The notes: a model not told the origin generated them from the sequence alone. 64,000 nt of DNA from Vandiemenella viatica (GCA_031002005.1 JARYHS010013631.1:64167832-64231831), one strand, 5' to 3'; shown: positions 33,190 through 45,042, counted from the stretch's first letter. A program made the numbers and translations.

Positions 33190-33936
33190 CAGTGTTTCCC
33201 AACGTGGGGCCCACGCCCCACAGGGGGCAATTTGGTTTTTTTTAGGGGGGCAATTTAGAAATTGACTTGATACGACTTTACCGCTTTCTCTTCGGGTTAT
33301 TTAAATGCAATGCTAGATATGGGTACAAAATATAGCAAAAAGCAAATTCTTAAAACAGTGCTGTAAATAATTATTAGATATAGTTTCGTTTGATGTTAGC
33401 AAAATATATCATCTGGATGAACTGAGTCGTCAACTTGACATTTTTGGGATTCACCGCGTAATGTTCCGCGTGTCTCGGGAACCCGGACCTTTTAAAACGC
33501 GCCAATAACGCCGTTGTTCGTGATTTTTCCATCTTCATATTTAGCCGAATCTGGATTTAGTGCAGTAAATGATTTACTGATAAAAAAAAGAAATCGATTG
33601 GATATAACACAACGTGGAGACTTGAGATTAAAGCTTACTAATTTGGAGCCTAATATAAAATTTCTATGTAGCAAGCATCAAGTGCAAGGATCACACTAAA
33701 TTACCAAAATAAATCTTTATTAATAATCTTTTGAATTTTATTATTTCATTATACGTATTTTTAATTTTAGTTACTGTGTTTTATGACAATATTAAAGTGA
33801 TTTCTTTCAAATACCATCCTATATGAGTTTCTTTAATAACAAATAATTTTTTATTAAAAATTATGTATGGGGGGGGGGGCGGCAAAAAAAAAATGTTAAA
33901 AGTGGGACATGACCCAAAAAAGGTTGGGAAACACTG
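33190..33936 (+). mobile_element. hAT transposon derivative with exact 8-bp TSD
   Basis: Left end CAGTGTTTCCCAAC and right end (read inward) the same 14 bases. Flanks CTTTAGAC (33182-33189) and CTTTAGAC (33937-33944) are identical. 747 bp, far short of an autonomous hAT, but it retains the transposase C-terminus. Poly-G/poly-A runs lie just inside both ends. Confidence 0.93.
33514..33699 (+). pseudogene. hAT transposase C-terminal dimerisation domain fragment
   Basis: 61-aa frame: FPSSYLAESGFSAVNDLLIK then RNRLDITQRGDLRLKLTNLE and PNI. This is the conserved hATC block (YLCESGFSA...K.R.RL...DLR..L) that mediates dimerisation of hAT transposases. The BED finger and catalytic core are missing. 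The frame ends naturally, 237 bp before the element end. Confidence 0.82.
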
Positions 33937-33944
33937 CTTTAGAC

Positions 33945-34817
33945 ATTAGCAGATGGGCTATAATAAAAGTGGAACGTCCATTGTTATGATATTGGGCTCA
34001 GAAACTATGGAAGGCATGTAAGCGATTGCATAACGATGAAACTGGATAAATGCACAGAATGTTTTCGTGTTGGCTGTTATAGTTCATATGAAACTGTACG
34101 AGGTTTGATGAATCGATTAGTGTGTCACTATTAAAAGAAAACGAGCAGATTTATAAACATTTGGAAAGAAAGACGGGAATCACATTAATGGGAGAACATA
34201 ACGTATTATTGCCCTTTACTATCTTCAAAACAAATAGTGTTTTAAATAACACTTTTTTCATACCTTTTAACCATATTTCAATCGATCTAGAGATATCGAG
34301 CCAATGGGGTCTTTGTAAATATTTCTTGATATAAGTGAAAGATTTTTTCCCAGAAAACCACGTGAGTGTTATTTATTGAATGTGGTTAAATTTTAAGGTT
34401 TGTATTTTTCTTCTAAGAACTTTCACCTAAGATACAAATGCAAATTCCGGAAAGGCTGAAGGCAAATAATTTCTTACGGACGTATAAGAATTTATTTTTT
34501 AACTGAAAAGAACGAAAAGAAAACTAGAAGGTAAAGATGGTCTCCAGATGGACCTTACTGGTAGAGGTGGAGCTTTATTCGATTTCTAAACCTCTGTGAT
34601 AGAATGTAGATTCCTTTAACATCGGAGAAATCTGACCATGGTATTAATTCAGCAGCAGTCTGAGGGGAGCCATTTCAACTTCGACAAAAGGTTAACTCAC
34701 CAGTTTTTGGTCAATAGCTCAACCAGCAGAGTGTCGATATAATTGTGTATACAGGCCATACCATGCAGTTATAGAGAATTAAACTTGCTGAGGTAGATTT
34801 ACAGATCCCGTTAGTCA
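33945..34817. other. nothing recognised
   Basis: AT-rich. A 70-aa plus frame (34122-34334) without known domain. Confidence 0.3.
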
Positions 34818-35000
34818 TATGGTAGCGTTTGGAATCGGACTTCTGGTTAAAAGTAGAATCGATCTCCGATCCGATTATTCAGATTTCGGTTTGCTGTAGT
34901 TTCCCGAAATTACTGCGAACAAATGGGAAAGAACCGAATTCCTTCCTATTTCTTGATCAAAATCCCCTCCTAGCGCTAATGACCATAACGTCTAACAGCC
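34818..35000 (+). mobile_element. decayed tRNA-derived SINE (family 1)
   Basis: Recognisable from GATCCGATTATTCAGATTTC, TTTCCCGAAATTACTGCGA, AAAGAACCGAATTCCTTCC and GCTAATGACCATAACG in the usual order. Head and B box are badly eroded (GAATCGATCTCCG). Confidence 0.55.
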
Positions 35001-35996
35001 ATATATCCCCAATTTAAACAAATAGTCTTGTTGTTTTCATCTTATAGACGGTATATATGCCAACTTACAATTTATTATTTGAGTGAATTAAATGCATGAC
35101 TGTTTTGTTGTTGAAAGAAATGCCGAACAGTGAACTGATCTGTTGTAGTTTGACCTATCTCCTCATATTAAGGAAAGCTAAACAGATTAAACAAAGATTT
35201 TTAAGGTATGGTTCGGGGAAGATCCCTCGGTCGCATCCTCATTTCGGGCTGGATGTATACATTATTAAACATGTTGCTTCCACCTTTTCGAGAAAAATAC
35301 GTAAATCGGATCAAATGTTAGTAAATTACTGGCCTACTTTTTGTTCCACTCGGACGACGTCGCCGATAAAACCGGGTTATTAAATACTGTAATTTTAAGT
35401 GAAGAGTGCATATCAATTATTTTACTTCTTCTTTCGATTATCGTCTACCTGGGACCGCGGATACAAGTGGTTTAATGATTCGCCTTTTTTTCTCCTCCCA
35501 AAAATTGCTCATTCATTCACTGAGATTCCTCCTTGTTTCTTCAGACCAAGTGGTGCCTAGGACCTCTTGAATTTATCAATTTTAGATTGAAACACTCTTC
35601 TATTCTCTACTTTATCTTGATAGATTCCAATTTTTTCCATACATTTTCTCCTGTACCCATTTTGAGGTCGCCTTTAATTTAGTGTTGCAGCTGAAAAATG
35701 TTGGTCATCCCACTCTCACTTATTCTCATACGTATATAAATCTTCATTTTTTCTCTTCAACCAGGTACTGATTTTCTCCTCTTTTTCTTCTGATTCTTCA
35801 ATCTCCATTTTCCTATTCAACACCAGGCATTATAAAATTATCATTGCCTCTATATTTTCAATGGTATAACAGTTTATTCATTGGCTTTTATAGACTAATT
35901 ATAGTAATTTATTAATCATAACAAGGACTCCTGCCTCCATATCTCAATAAAAAAATTGAAAAGGAAATTCTTTCACATTCTTTTAAATTAATTTTT
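35001..35996. other. nothing recognised
   Basis: AT-rich sequence. A 95-aa plus frame (35096-35383) has no known domain. Confidence 0.3.
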
Positions 35997-36600
35997 TTTT
36001 AATTGCAATAGAGCGCATGCTCCGGTGGCAATTTCCCTACACACCCATTTCCCCCTTTCCTACACCCACCTACATTTGCCCTCTACAAATTTCAACATTA
36101 AATTCTTTCAACGTTTTTGGTAAATTAATCCTTTCTCATGGTAACTTATTCCAATCTCTGATCCCATTACCTAAAAAAGAAAATCTTCCTACACCCTTGT
36201 GCCTGAAATCGAGTGCCAGTTTGTGGTCATGGTCATCTTTTCCCTTCCACGCATTACTTTTCACTTTTACATCAATATGGTCATCACCAGTATACGCTTG
36301 TACACTCCAATGACCCTATTCACCCTCCTCCTGTCTTCCAGTGAATCCCATTCGAGCTCTTTTATAATATCTGTTACTGATTGCGTTTTGCGATAATTTC
36401 CAGAAACAAATCTAGCAGCCCTTTTTTGAGCTCTCTCCAACTCTTGTATTTGATACTCAAAATGTGGGTCCCATACTAAATTAACATATTCAAGCAATGG
36501 TCTGACAAAAGTTTTGTAGCCCAACTTTCCATTATTTCTCTCGTACATCTCATCATCACTCTCCTACAAGTGCAGAATTTTTAAACCTTTTCCCACTACC
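35997..36600 (-). pseudogene. CR1/L2-like LINE, RT C-terminal and 3' end fragment
   Basis: The 93-aa minus frame 36548-36267 gives the clearest view of the family C-terminus: LGYKTFVRPLLEYVNLVWDP, FEYQIQELERAQKRAARFVS, GNYRKTQSVTDIIKELEWDS and LEDRRRVNRVIGVYK. The 3' end has the GAGC..GCTC hairpin then GCAATTAAAAAAAA. 5' truncated; the rest is frame-broken. Confidence 0.8.
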
Positions 36601-36966
36601 TGTCAAAAGTGTCCTGTCCAGTTAAACTTGTTATCAAATGTAATGCAACTTGTTTCGTAACTGACAATTTTAAGTTACTTGAAGACCGAAAGTTCTTGGG
36701 CAGAAAGTGTAAGAGGATTCATAAAAGTTCAGTACTGTCTGTGCCCAAAACTGGTATTAACATCGAAAGAAACATAAAGACACCCGCGGTACGAGTGGAA
36801 TGTTTTATGTATATGAGCCGCAGAGTTAACAGCGTCGTATCTCAACGGCGACCTGCTGCAGTCTGTTACAGGGTCTGTACTTCACTCCTTTCCTGAACAT
36901 CTGAAGTACGAATACCTCTCACCTTAGAACATCTCATAAACAAACATTAATAATATAACAAGTCAA
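36601..36966. other. nothing recognised
   Basis: Begins with residual LINE sequence (GTCCAGTTAAACTTGTTATC, a match to the 19.7-kb copy) to about 36650, then unassigned. Confidence 0.35.
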
Positions 36967-37170
36967 CTTTTTTTTAACTTATGGCTTTACGCCTCGTCGA
37001 GGTCATTAGAGGCGGGATGAGACTGTGGGCAAGGAATGGGAAGGAATTCGGCCATGGCCTTTTGAAGGAAGAATCCCGGCATTCGCCTGGAGTGATTTGG
37101 ATAAACTATGGAAAACCCAAATCTGTATGCACGGACTGGTATTCGAACCGGCGTCCTCCCGAAAGCGAAA
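36967..37170 (-). mobile_element. tRNA-derived SINE (family 1), 5' truncated
   Basis: Minus copy, starting on plus with a T-run (poly-A tail complement), TTATGGCTTTACGCCTCGTC, body and B-box complement GGTATTCGAACCGG. It ends near CCTCCCGAAAGCG before the A box, so the head is incomplete. Confidence 0.8.
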
Positions 37171-37274
37171 TTAGTAAACACTCAGAATGCTCTTAAACAT
37201 ATTCATGACAGAAATAGTTTATGAATACCCGGTACATATTAACATTAATGACGAGTCGAAAATCTACACTAATA

Positions 37275-38128
37275 CAGGGCGTTCGCCGGAAAACGCTACC
37301 CTCCCAGTCTGTTGCCGTCGGCAACTTGCTCGGTCAGTGGGGCCAGCAGTTTCCGCCAACCGGCACCGTGAATCACCGCACTGTTTAACACCTCCGCTGC
37401 CCCAACAGTGCATTGCAGTGACCCTTACATTGTTAAGAACGGTTTCTTTGCATTGTAGATAGTTTGTGACTTCAGTCTCTTATTAATCAGTGTTGTGAAT
37501 AAACGTTTCTTTGCGGTTTGGCTGGTTTGGGGCTTCATACTCTTATTAATCTGTACCGTGTTTGAGTGTGAGTATAATTATGGTACGTTACAGTTTGCAA
37601 CAAAGAATATTTCTCTACGATACATATGTGAAGAAGAAGTCGTTTAAAAAGTGGCGCAGTAAATTTCGTCGCGAATTTCCTGGCGCTTTACTGCCAGCTA
37701 AATCAACAATTCTGCGTCTGGTTAAAAAAGTAAGAGAAACGGGTTCATTTTTTAACAAAAAGAGACTGTCGGTCAACCGTATTCTCACAGAGGAGAAAAT
37801 TAACGATATCGCTTTTCGACTAGAACAGTCACCCAAAAAATCATTAAGTCAGTTAGGGCAGCGTGTGTCTCGAAATATGTTCAGAAGATGTGAAATGTGC
37901 ATTACACAAGAGGGTCAACACTTCCAGCATCTTTTATAAGGTAAGCTAATGAATTACGTCACATTTAAATGCTTAGCACACAAGTTTATGAAGTTTATGA
38001 AGCGTAATTATTATGAAATAGTCCGCGGCCGACGGTCGAACAATGCCGGAAACTGAGCGCTCGCTCGCCGGGAGCAGTTTCTTCCTTGTAGCGCTAACAG
38101 TGGGTTGCGTTTCCCGGCGAACGCCCTG
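37275..38128 (+). mobile_element. mariner-like element with DUF4817-type transposase N-terminus
   Basis: Ends CAGGGCGTTCGCCGGAAAAC (left) and CAGGGCGTTCGCCGGGAAAC (right, read inward), flanked by TA at 37273-37274 and 38129-38130. Terminal repeats show about 30 well-matched positions. The interior encodes only the N-terminal part of a transposase; the catalytic half is deleted. 854 bp long. Confidence 0.85.
37562..37939 (+). pseudogene. mariner-like transposase N-terminus (DUF4817 helix-turn-helix)
   Basis: 125-aa frame; the likely start is the second Met. MVRYSLQQRIFLYDTYVKKK, FKKWRSKFRREFPGALLPAK and STILRLVKKVRETGSF form the helix-turn-helix of DUF4817-type transposases, followed by the linker RILTEEKINDIAFRLEQSPK and KSLSQLGQRVS, the start of the second HTH. 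After about residue 105 it runs into unrelated sequence (deletion junction) and stops. It would bind the terminal repeats; it cannot cleave. Confidence 0.8.
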
Positions 38129-38469
38129 TATTATGAATGCGAAAGTAACTCTTTCTCTCTATCTATTTGTTACGTTATCCACCAAACGGCTAAATTGATG
38201 TTGCTGAAATTTATTAGAAAGGACATTCGATACTTTTCAGGGATAAATAATATTTTATCATTAAATTTTTGAAAACTAACCAAATAGTTACAGACGGATA
38301 GAGTTTGTATTTCTCCGTAATTTTATATCGGTCACTGAGGCTTTGTTTCTTTCACAGTCAGTTTGTGGGACACCTTTTACTTAACTTACAGCTTTCTATG
38401 TCCACGCGTACAAAGTCGCGAGTAATATCTTGTAAAATATATGTTGTGGTGGATATTTCATTAGTGCTT
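38129..38469. other. nothing recognised
   Basis: AT-rich spacer. Confidence 0.3.
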
Positions 38470-38640
38470 TAAATACCCATCTGGCCATCCTGATTTCCCG
38501 AAATTATTTTTGGCGAATGCCGGTATAAGTCCTTCAAAAGGTCATTGCTTAATTCCCTCCAGTTTATTATCCACAACGATTTCCAGTATAAAAAAAATTA
38601 CTTCGACGAGACGTAAAACTGTAAGTAAAGTAAAAAATTC
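38470..38640 (+). mobile_element. decayed tRNA-derived SINE (family 1)
   Basis: GGCCATCCTGATTTCCCGAA, GGCGAATGCCGGTATAAGTC, CCTTCAAAAGGTCATTGC and TTCGACGAGACGTAAAACTG appear in family order; the tRNA-like head is missing. Confidence 0.6.
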
Positions 38641-38966
38641 ATACGCTAATTACGTAATGGGAGCAACCAGTAACAAAATTTAGAAACTACATAGGATCAA
38701 ATGTTAACAAGGATTTTAAATAGCGCGTTTTTCGATTTGTTAAAAACAGAGTTTATTTAGGATTTAATTTTTGGCGACTTGCTCAGAGATAGATAACCGC
38801 TTAGAAATAGTTAAAATCTGGTAAGCAAAGTTTTTGTTAACACAGGCTCGATCTAGGAAAGTAGAGTGACCTGTCGTATTTACCGTCGCTCATAAATGAA
38901 GGTGCCTAGCTTGAAAAATAACCATCCGCAGTACGGCCAGAATCTTTGGAGACCCTTAAAACGAAG

Positions 38967-39722
38967 TCTTATATATATATATATATATGTGTGTTTTCCT
39001 ATATTTCACTTTTCAGACACCACTACCTAGCACAGATCACTCGTCTTTGTGTGTGGAAGTAGCATGGAGTTCCCCGTAGTGCACAACGCTGGTCGAATGT
39101 CGATAGCTGTGGGGATGTGGGAGACATGATGGTTAAAATTGGTCGATGCAGGGCATTTTCGTATTTCGACCAAAGACATGTATCTCCGTATATGTCACTC
39201 TGGTGCCACAACTACAAAGCGTAGGCCATTGGTGTTTGTGTGTGATAGTGGTATCGTGTCTCCTATCGTGTACTGTTTTGGTTAGATGTCGGCAGCTACG
39301 GGGGTGTGGGAGAAATGGTGGTTGAAAGTGGTCGACCTGCGGCACTTTCATATTTCCACCAAAAACGTATGTGTCATGGTGTATCACTTTTCAGCCAAAA
39401 CTATCTAGCGCAGATCACTGGTGTTTGTGTGTGGTATTAGCACAGAGTCACCCGTCGATAACAACGTTGGCCAAATTTCGGTAACTGTGGGTGTGTGTGA
39501 GATATGGTGGTTGAAATTGGTCGATCAAGGATATTTTCGTATTTCGACCACAGACATGTGTGTCCGTATATTTTACTTTGCTGCCTGAACTACGTAGCGC
39601 AGATGACTGGCGTTTGTGCGTGGTAATAGCATCGAGTCTCCCATCATGCACAATGGTGGTTAGATGTCGGTTTGCTGTCAATCCAAATTCTTTACAAACA
39701 CGAAGTCGTGGGCACCAGCTAG
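38967..39722 (+). mobile_element. Helitron copy A, built of four ~189-bp repeats
   Basis: Begins TCTTATATATATATAT and ends GAAGTCGTGGGCACCAGCTAG with a following T. Four tandem units are anchored by TTTGTGTGTGG-like motifs near 39045, 39233, 39423 and 39612. The 3' end matches that of copy B at 41.8 kb. The base before TC is G rather than the usual A, so the left boundary is less certain. Non-coding despite several open frames. Confidence 0.7.
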
Positions 39723-40369
39723 TAAATATATATATGGACATTGAATGTGTCGGGGAAAAACACGAATTCGTTAGAAACAACTTTCCAGTCCACATATATC
39801 TGGGTAACCTTAGCAAATAACATTATATACACTAAAACAGATACATGTGTCTGTGGTACTGTATGAGGTGACTATGAGGACATTTTAAGATACTGCAGCA
39901 GAACGTTTAACTAATTGTTTTCGAGTTTTGCAAGCGGCATTTTACATTAGTATCTTTTCCACAGCATAGCTCAAATATTGAATTTTGTATAAACATAGCG
40001 GCAGATCCTGCTTCAGCGTACACTGAATTAAAATAAAGTATTTCTAAGGAAACAAAAATATTTTATTTCAACATCTAAGCATTACTTTATTTATTTGTAC
40101 CGTTAAGTCTAATTACATGTGCTTAATTATTATAATCTCACGCTGAGTTGATACGTAATGGCTCGGAGAAAATGAGAATGTAACTGACAGAAGGACGAAA
40201 TTCAAGAAAACTATTTACATACCAGCTTCGGGATACGCTCTATAAGAATACAGAAACACCATATATTTTTATCATCGTTCACATCGCGTATATTTTATTG
40301 TTCAATACCGAACGATAACAAACAGTTATAAAAGTCCCGGAAATTACATGGTACGAGACAAAAATTTCG
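39723..40369. other. nothing recognised
   Basis: AT-rich spacer starting with a short TA run. Confidence 0.3.
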
Positions 40370-40460
40370 TAAATACAGATTACTATTACTATTACTCTGC
40401 GATTCACTAAAAGTCTGTGGCGGATGGTGCATTGCACCTGTCCGAAAGGGTAATAGTTTG
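40370..40460 (-). repeat. dispersed repeat, inverted copy at 44135-44225
   Basis: TGGTGCATTGCACCTGTCC, CTCTGCGATTCACTAAAAGT and the ATTACTATTACTATTACT run recur in inverse orientation near 44135-44225 (AGGTGCAATGCACC, TTTTAGTGAATCGCGGAGTA). Family unknown; possibly a short MITE or LINE tail. It includes the palindrome GGTGCATTGCACC. Confidence 0.6.
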
Positions 40461-40477
40461 GAAGGTATATACGGGAT

Positions 40478-40585
40478 ATGGCAGGAGGCGCCCATGGGCT
40501 ATTGTGAGGAACCATCCCAGCATTCGCGTGGAGTGATCTGGGAAAACCATGGAAAACCCAGAAACACCCGCAAACACCTAATTCA
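40478..40585 (-). mobile_element. tRNA-derived SINE (family 1), body fragment
   Basis: GAACCATCCCAGCATTCGCG, GGAGTGATCTGGGAAAACCA and TGGAAAACCCAG identify the central body; head and tail are absent. Confidence 0.65.
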
Positions 40586-40850
40586 GGCTTGGAAAATTCA
40601 GACAGTGCCAACAAATTTAGTGATTGTAGAAAGTTCCTGATGTGTCACATTAGTACCTACATTGGATCTAATAGTAAGAAGATTTTAGTATGTCATTAAT
40701 CTCAACAAATGTAATGTCAAATAATCGGAATCACACAAAGTTAAATTGATTCCAGTATCACAGGTTAGGCAGTTGGTTAGGTATAATTCTAGTTTGTCTA
40801 AGGTGACACCTTGTATATATATATATTTAGATTAAATCTTATATATATAA

Positions 40851-41046
40851 TGTTGGGTTTTATTCTCCGTCTAGTGCAGCTAACAAATGAAAAAACTTTG
40901 TTATGGCATACGCGTTTCGGTTTATTAGACCAATTATACATAACTTGTTCCAGGGCACTGATGATGGTCTAATAAACCAAAACGCATATGCCATAACAAA
41001 GTTTTTTCATTTGTTAGCTGCACTAGACGGAGAATAAATCCTAACA
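40851..41046. repeat. fold-back MITE with 82-bp arms
   Basis: Left arm starts TGTTGGGTTTTATTCTCCGT; the right arm, read inward, starts TGTTAGGATTTATTCTCCGT. The arms are about 82 bp with roughly five mismatches and meet at GGTTTATTAGACCA around a ~32-bp loop. It lies in TA-rich sequence between the two Helitron copies. Non-coding. Confidence 0.85.
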
Positions 41047-41087
41047 TTAGTATAGCAGCTAAGGATATTGACCTAAGTATTCAAAAA

Positions 41088-41088
41088 T

Positions 41089-41124
<36 letters not shown>

Positions 41125-41850
41125 TATATTTCACTTTTCAGCCACTACTACCAAACACAGATCACTGGTCTTTGTGTGTGGAAGTAGCATGGAGTTTCCT
41201 GTCGTGCACAACGTTGGCCGAATGTCGATAGCTGTGGGGATGTGGGAGATATGATGATTAAAATTGGCCAATGCAGGGCGTTATCATATTTCGACCAAAA
41301 ACTTGTGTCTTCTTATACTTCTCTTTCCTGCCACAACTACATAGCACAGACCATTGGTGTTTGTGTGTGGTAGTAGAATGATGTCTCCTATCGTGCACTA
41401 TGGTTGTTAGATGTTGGTAGCTATGGGGGTATGGGAGATATGGGGGTTGAAAGTGGTCGACCTGCAGCAATTTCATATTTCTGTCAAAGACGCATGTGTA
41501 ATGGTGTATCACTTTTCAGCGAAATCTATCTATCGCAGATCACTGGCGTTTGTGTGTGGTAGTAACACACAGTCATCCATCGATCACAACGTTGGCCGAA
41601 TTTCGGTAACTGTGGGAGTGTGGGAGATATGGTGGTTGAAAGTGGTAGATTAAGGATATTTTCGTATTTCATCCAATGTGTGTCCGTAAAATTTACTTTG
41701 CTGCCTGAACTACATAGCGCAGATGACTGGCATTTGTGTGTGGTAATAGCATCGCGTCTCCCATCGTGCGCTATGGTGGTTAGATGTCGGTAGCTGTCCT
41801 GTCAATACAAATTCTTTACAAACACGAACGAAGTCGTGGGTACCAGCTAG
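41088..41850 (+). mobile_element. Helitron copy B, built of four ~189-bp repeats
   Basis: TCTTATATATATATATATAT start after A (41087) and CTAG end at 41847-41850 before T, with the 3' hairpin region CGAAGTCGTGGGTACCAG. Units are anchored near 41170, 41359, 41548 and 41732. Collinear with copy A over its whole length. It was probably moved as a unit by rolling-circle transposition with an external helicase. Confidence 0.78.
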
Positions 41851-44299
41851 TGGTTTTATAATTGTATTTGTCAAGTTAGAAGTAATTAATGTAGTACGAG
41901 CAAGGAGCGGACGAAAAAGTTATTGTTTGGCGGCTCTCACGAACAGTATCTTGGATCGGGATAGTATTGTTGCATAGTGGAGGCTACTAATTGAAAATAG
42001 CGAGAAACGCACTCTTGTAATGATATGTGTATAACTGTGTCAAAGAACTTCAGTATTAATAATGTGTAGTGATGAAATTTGGAATTATAACCGAATCTGT
42101 GAATGAATGAAAATTAATGCGCTGTGAATTGAAAAATAGAGTTGAATCTGCCCAAAAGGAAAGAGAAGTTTTCTTCGTATAACATAAATTTGAGGCATAT
42201 AGTTTCATACAAAATCCACGAACTATTTTTTCTTGTTCCGAATAGTCGTTATACATTTTTTAATGCAATCAGATAATGATAGCACGTCTGCTATCTATTC
42301 CGCAAACAAGATAACAGCTTCCGTGAATCATAGATCCTTTTCATCAAACTTTTATCTGAAATTGATTTTTCTCACTTCCTTAACGCATCTTTGCTGAATA
42401 GGCTATCTGTGTTGGTATACAGTATTACAATCTTAATACATCGGTTCCGTAACCGATACTTTTCTCGCAGGATTCTCTAATAGTTTTGTAACCCCCTTAG
42501 TCATATATAGGTTATAAATTATTTTTGTATTTCGGGATTTCCATCTTGAGTTCTTTAGAATTTGAATTATTTTAGGCCAGTTAATATTATTTGTGTCAGT
42601 TATAAGAAATTTTAGAAATGCATTAAAAAAATTTGGTGGAACTCTGTAAAAATTTATTTCATAAAGGGAAACTACTCAAGAAATCGGAATTATTATAATT
42701 ACGATACATTTACGGTAACCTTTGGTGGTATTATAAAATTACATTCATTTGTAGTAATTTTCTGTTGTGATTATAATTCTAAATTCCATATTTAACTTTT
42801 CTTTAAATAAGTAATATGTTTTTTAGAATCATTTTACTAGTCTCTAAAGTAAAGAAACCGCAGGCATGTTTTAGCTTTTGTTTAGACTCATCCCAAAAAC
42901 ATTTTCCGTTAATTCCTAGTGCCAGAGCAAGTTATAATCGGAGGTATTGGCCTAGTTTCAGATCTCTAATTTGCAGTGCAATACGACTCCGTATACTACG
43001 AATTTTAACGGGCATCAACCAAGGAAGGGATATAAATCACGGAGTGTATTAGTGTACTTCACACCAGCAAAGATAATCCTATCTAAACGTACTGGCTAGT
43101 TTAAGGGCACGTAAGAATTCGTCCCAATTAGACTGAAATACCATTTTAAGTACTAGAATCAATAATTTGCTCAGGCCCATTAATGAAACCAAAATAATTA
43201 TTGGAATAATAATCACAAAAACAAAAAAGATTTTTTACTATAAATTTTCCAGGATCAACCACTGAATATTGTCCTCGCTTACCAATTATAAAATTCCAAC
43301 ATGATGCACAAAATGGATTTATTTGTAGCAAACTAAGTGGTTTTGTATATTTATTAGTATTACAGTGGATACGTAATTGAAGTTGCTTATTAGATAAAAT
43401 TTGTTATCTTCGTGTTGCACATAATTCAACTCCATAAAGAGTAAAGTGAGAAAAAAGTGGAATGGTGTGTGTCCCAGGTATAAATGAAGCAGCACTTTGT
43501 GTTTTTGGAGTTTGTTTGAAAAGGACGCAGTTGAGGTTGCTAAATTTACTGCTGCTCGTTTCAATACAATACACAGTGTATGTGGTAGCTCCAGTCCGTA
43601 AGTTGTTTTTCCCCCTTTGTTTTGTTGCAGTGAGCTTCGGGTTTGCTTCTTTACTACTTTTATATCTCGAAACATTCAGCTCTTTCGGGTCATAAAATCA
43701 GACAAATTCTCGACATTTCATACAGGTTTCACATATTCAGCTGTTTTCTCAGAAACCAGCAGCCGTATACAGAAAAAAACACGTAACCTTTCACATTTTA
43801 TGTTTTTTTATTGTTTGCTTTCATCTCTATGTGTTGTTACACTGATAGCATTTCTTTGTTTCCGATCTTCGTATAACATATCCCGGTTAGCCACATTTCG
43901 TCTTTCGTTGAATATGTTGTAAGCAGTTAGTATGTGTATGGTGTAGTTGATTTGGCAATTTTCCACTTCTGGTCATGTTTACCGTGTTAAATTGTTCTCT
44001 TCAAAAACATAATTAATTTACTGTTCCCTGCATTTCATTTATTATCCTAATTATCATAATTTATGATATTTTAGTTACATTTGATTTGTGATTTACAGAT
44101 AAGTACAGTGCTGTGTCTCTTCCAAACCATTACCTTTCCTGATAGGTGCAATGCACCCTCCACCAAACACTTTTAGTGAATCGCGGAGTAATAGTAATAG
44201 TATACTCTGTTTTCGTATCACATAAAAGTTTGTAGAAAATGTCTTTTTTTTTTAAATTAAGAACCTATATACTATTCTTTTGACATAAAAATCGTCGGA
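41851..44299. other. no recognised gene; short open frames only
   Basis: AT-rich. The longest frames (minus 43675-43319, 118 aa; plus 43617-43922, 101 aa) show no known domain and overlap on opposite strands. A diverged copy of the 40370-40460 repeat lies at 44135-44225. Nothing else recognised. Confidence 0.3.
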
Positions 44300-44985
44300 C
44301 ATGTATCATAGGATATTAAAATTTTGTACCCAAATATAAAATTGAAATGTATGCGTAGCAATAAGTTGTAGAATTATGTTCTTTTGATGCTAGAATTAAT
44401 TATGAAAGCGAAAGGGATTCAGAAATAGGTAAGCAGTATCAAAAAGATTTTTCACTCTTTAAAAAGGGACATTTTAAAATCCAAGACTGGCCTATGAACA
44501 CGGAAACATTTCATTTAAGAAAAATGTGTTTATGACATAACTGTTAGAATCGTAGACTAGAGGATGTTTAAACATCAAGAAAAAGAATAAAGTATGAAAA
44601 TGATGAGTATAGAAAGCACTTTTTTGTTTTTTCTAGAAGCTTCTGAACGTAATATAGGAAAGATTACACAAAAGCAAGCAGGTATACTTTGTGTAGTCTT
44701 GTTGTATCTCTAACATCACTGCATTTTTTTAACTTCACACACTGCTTCTACTCATGTCTATCGTTTTTAATTAATCCGGAAATTTCTTGCAATATTTCAT
44801 AAATTTATTCAGTCAAAGTGATATAAACATCAACTTAACTCAAATGACAAATCTTTGCGTTGTTCATGTGAATATCCGTGATCCAGGATTATTGTTAAAC
44901 TATAGCTTTAGTCATGGCAAAGGCGTAATATGTGGCATCTTGAAATAATGTCATAAGGAGTTATGTAAGGTAACACTTATAACGT

Positions 44986-44989
<4 letters not shown>

Positions 44990-45042
<53 letters not shown>

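Noticed and set aside
38967..39722. Direct repeats as a CRISPR array
   Set aside because: Units are ~189 bp without short conserved repeats and unique spacers; they lie within Helitron ends in eukaryotic DNA.
43319..43675. 118-aa minus frame as a gene
   Set aside because: No recognised domain; opposite-strand frames overlap; AT-rich spacer composition.
44988..45039. T-run as an assembly gap or terminator
   Set aside because: It is the complement of the SINE poly(A) tail, with an exact 12-bp target duplication.
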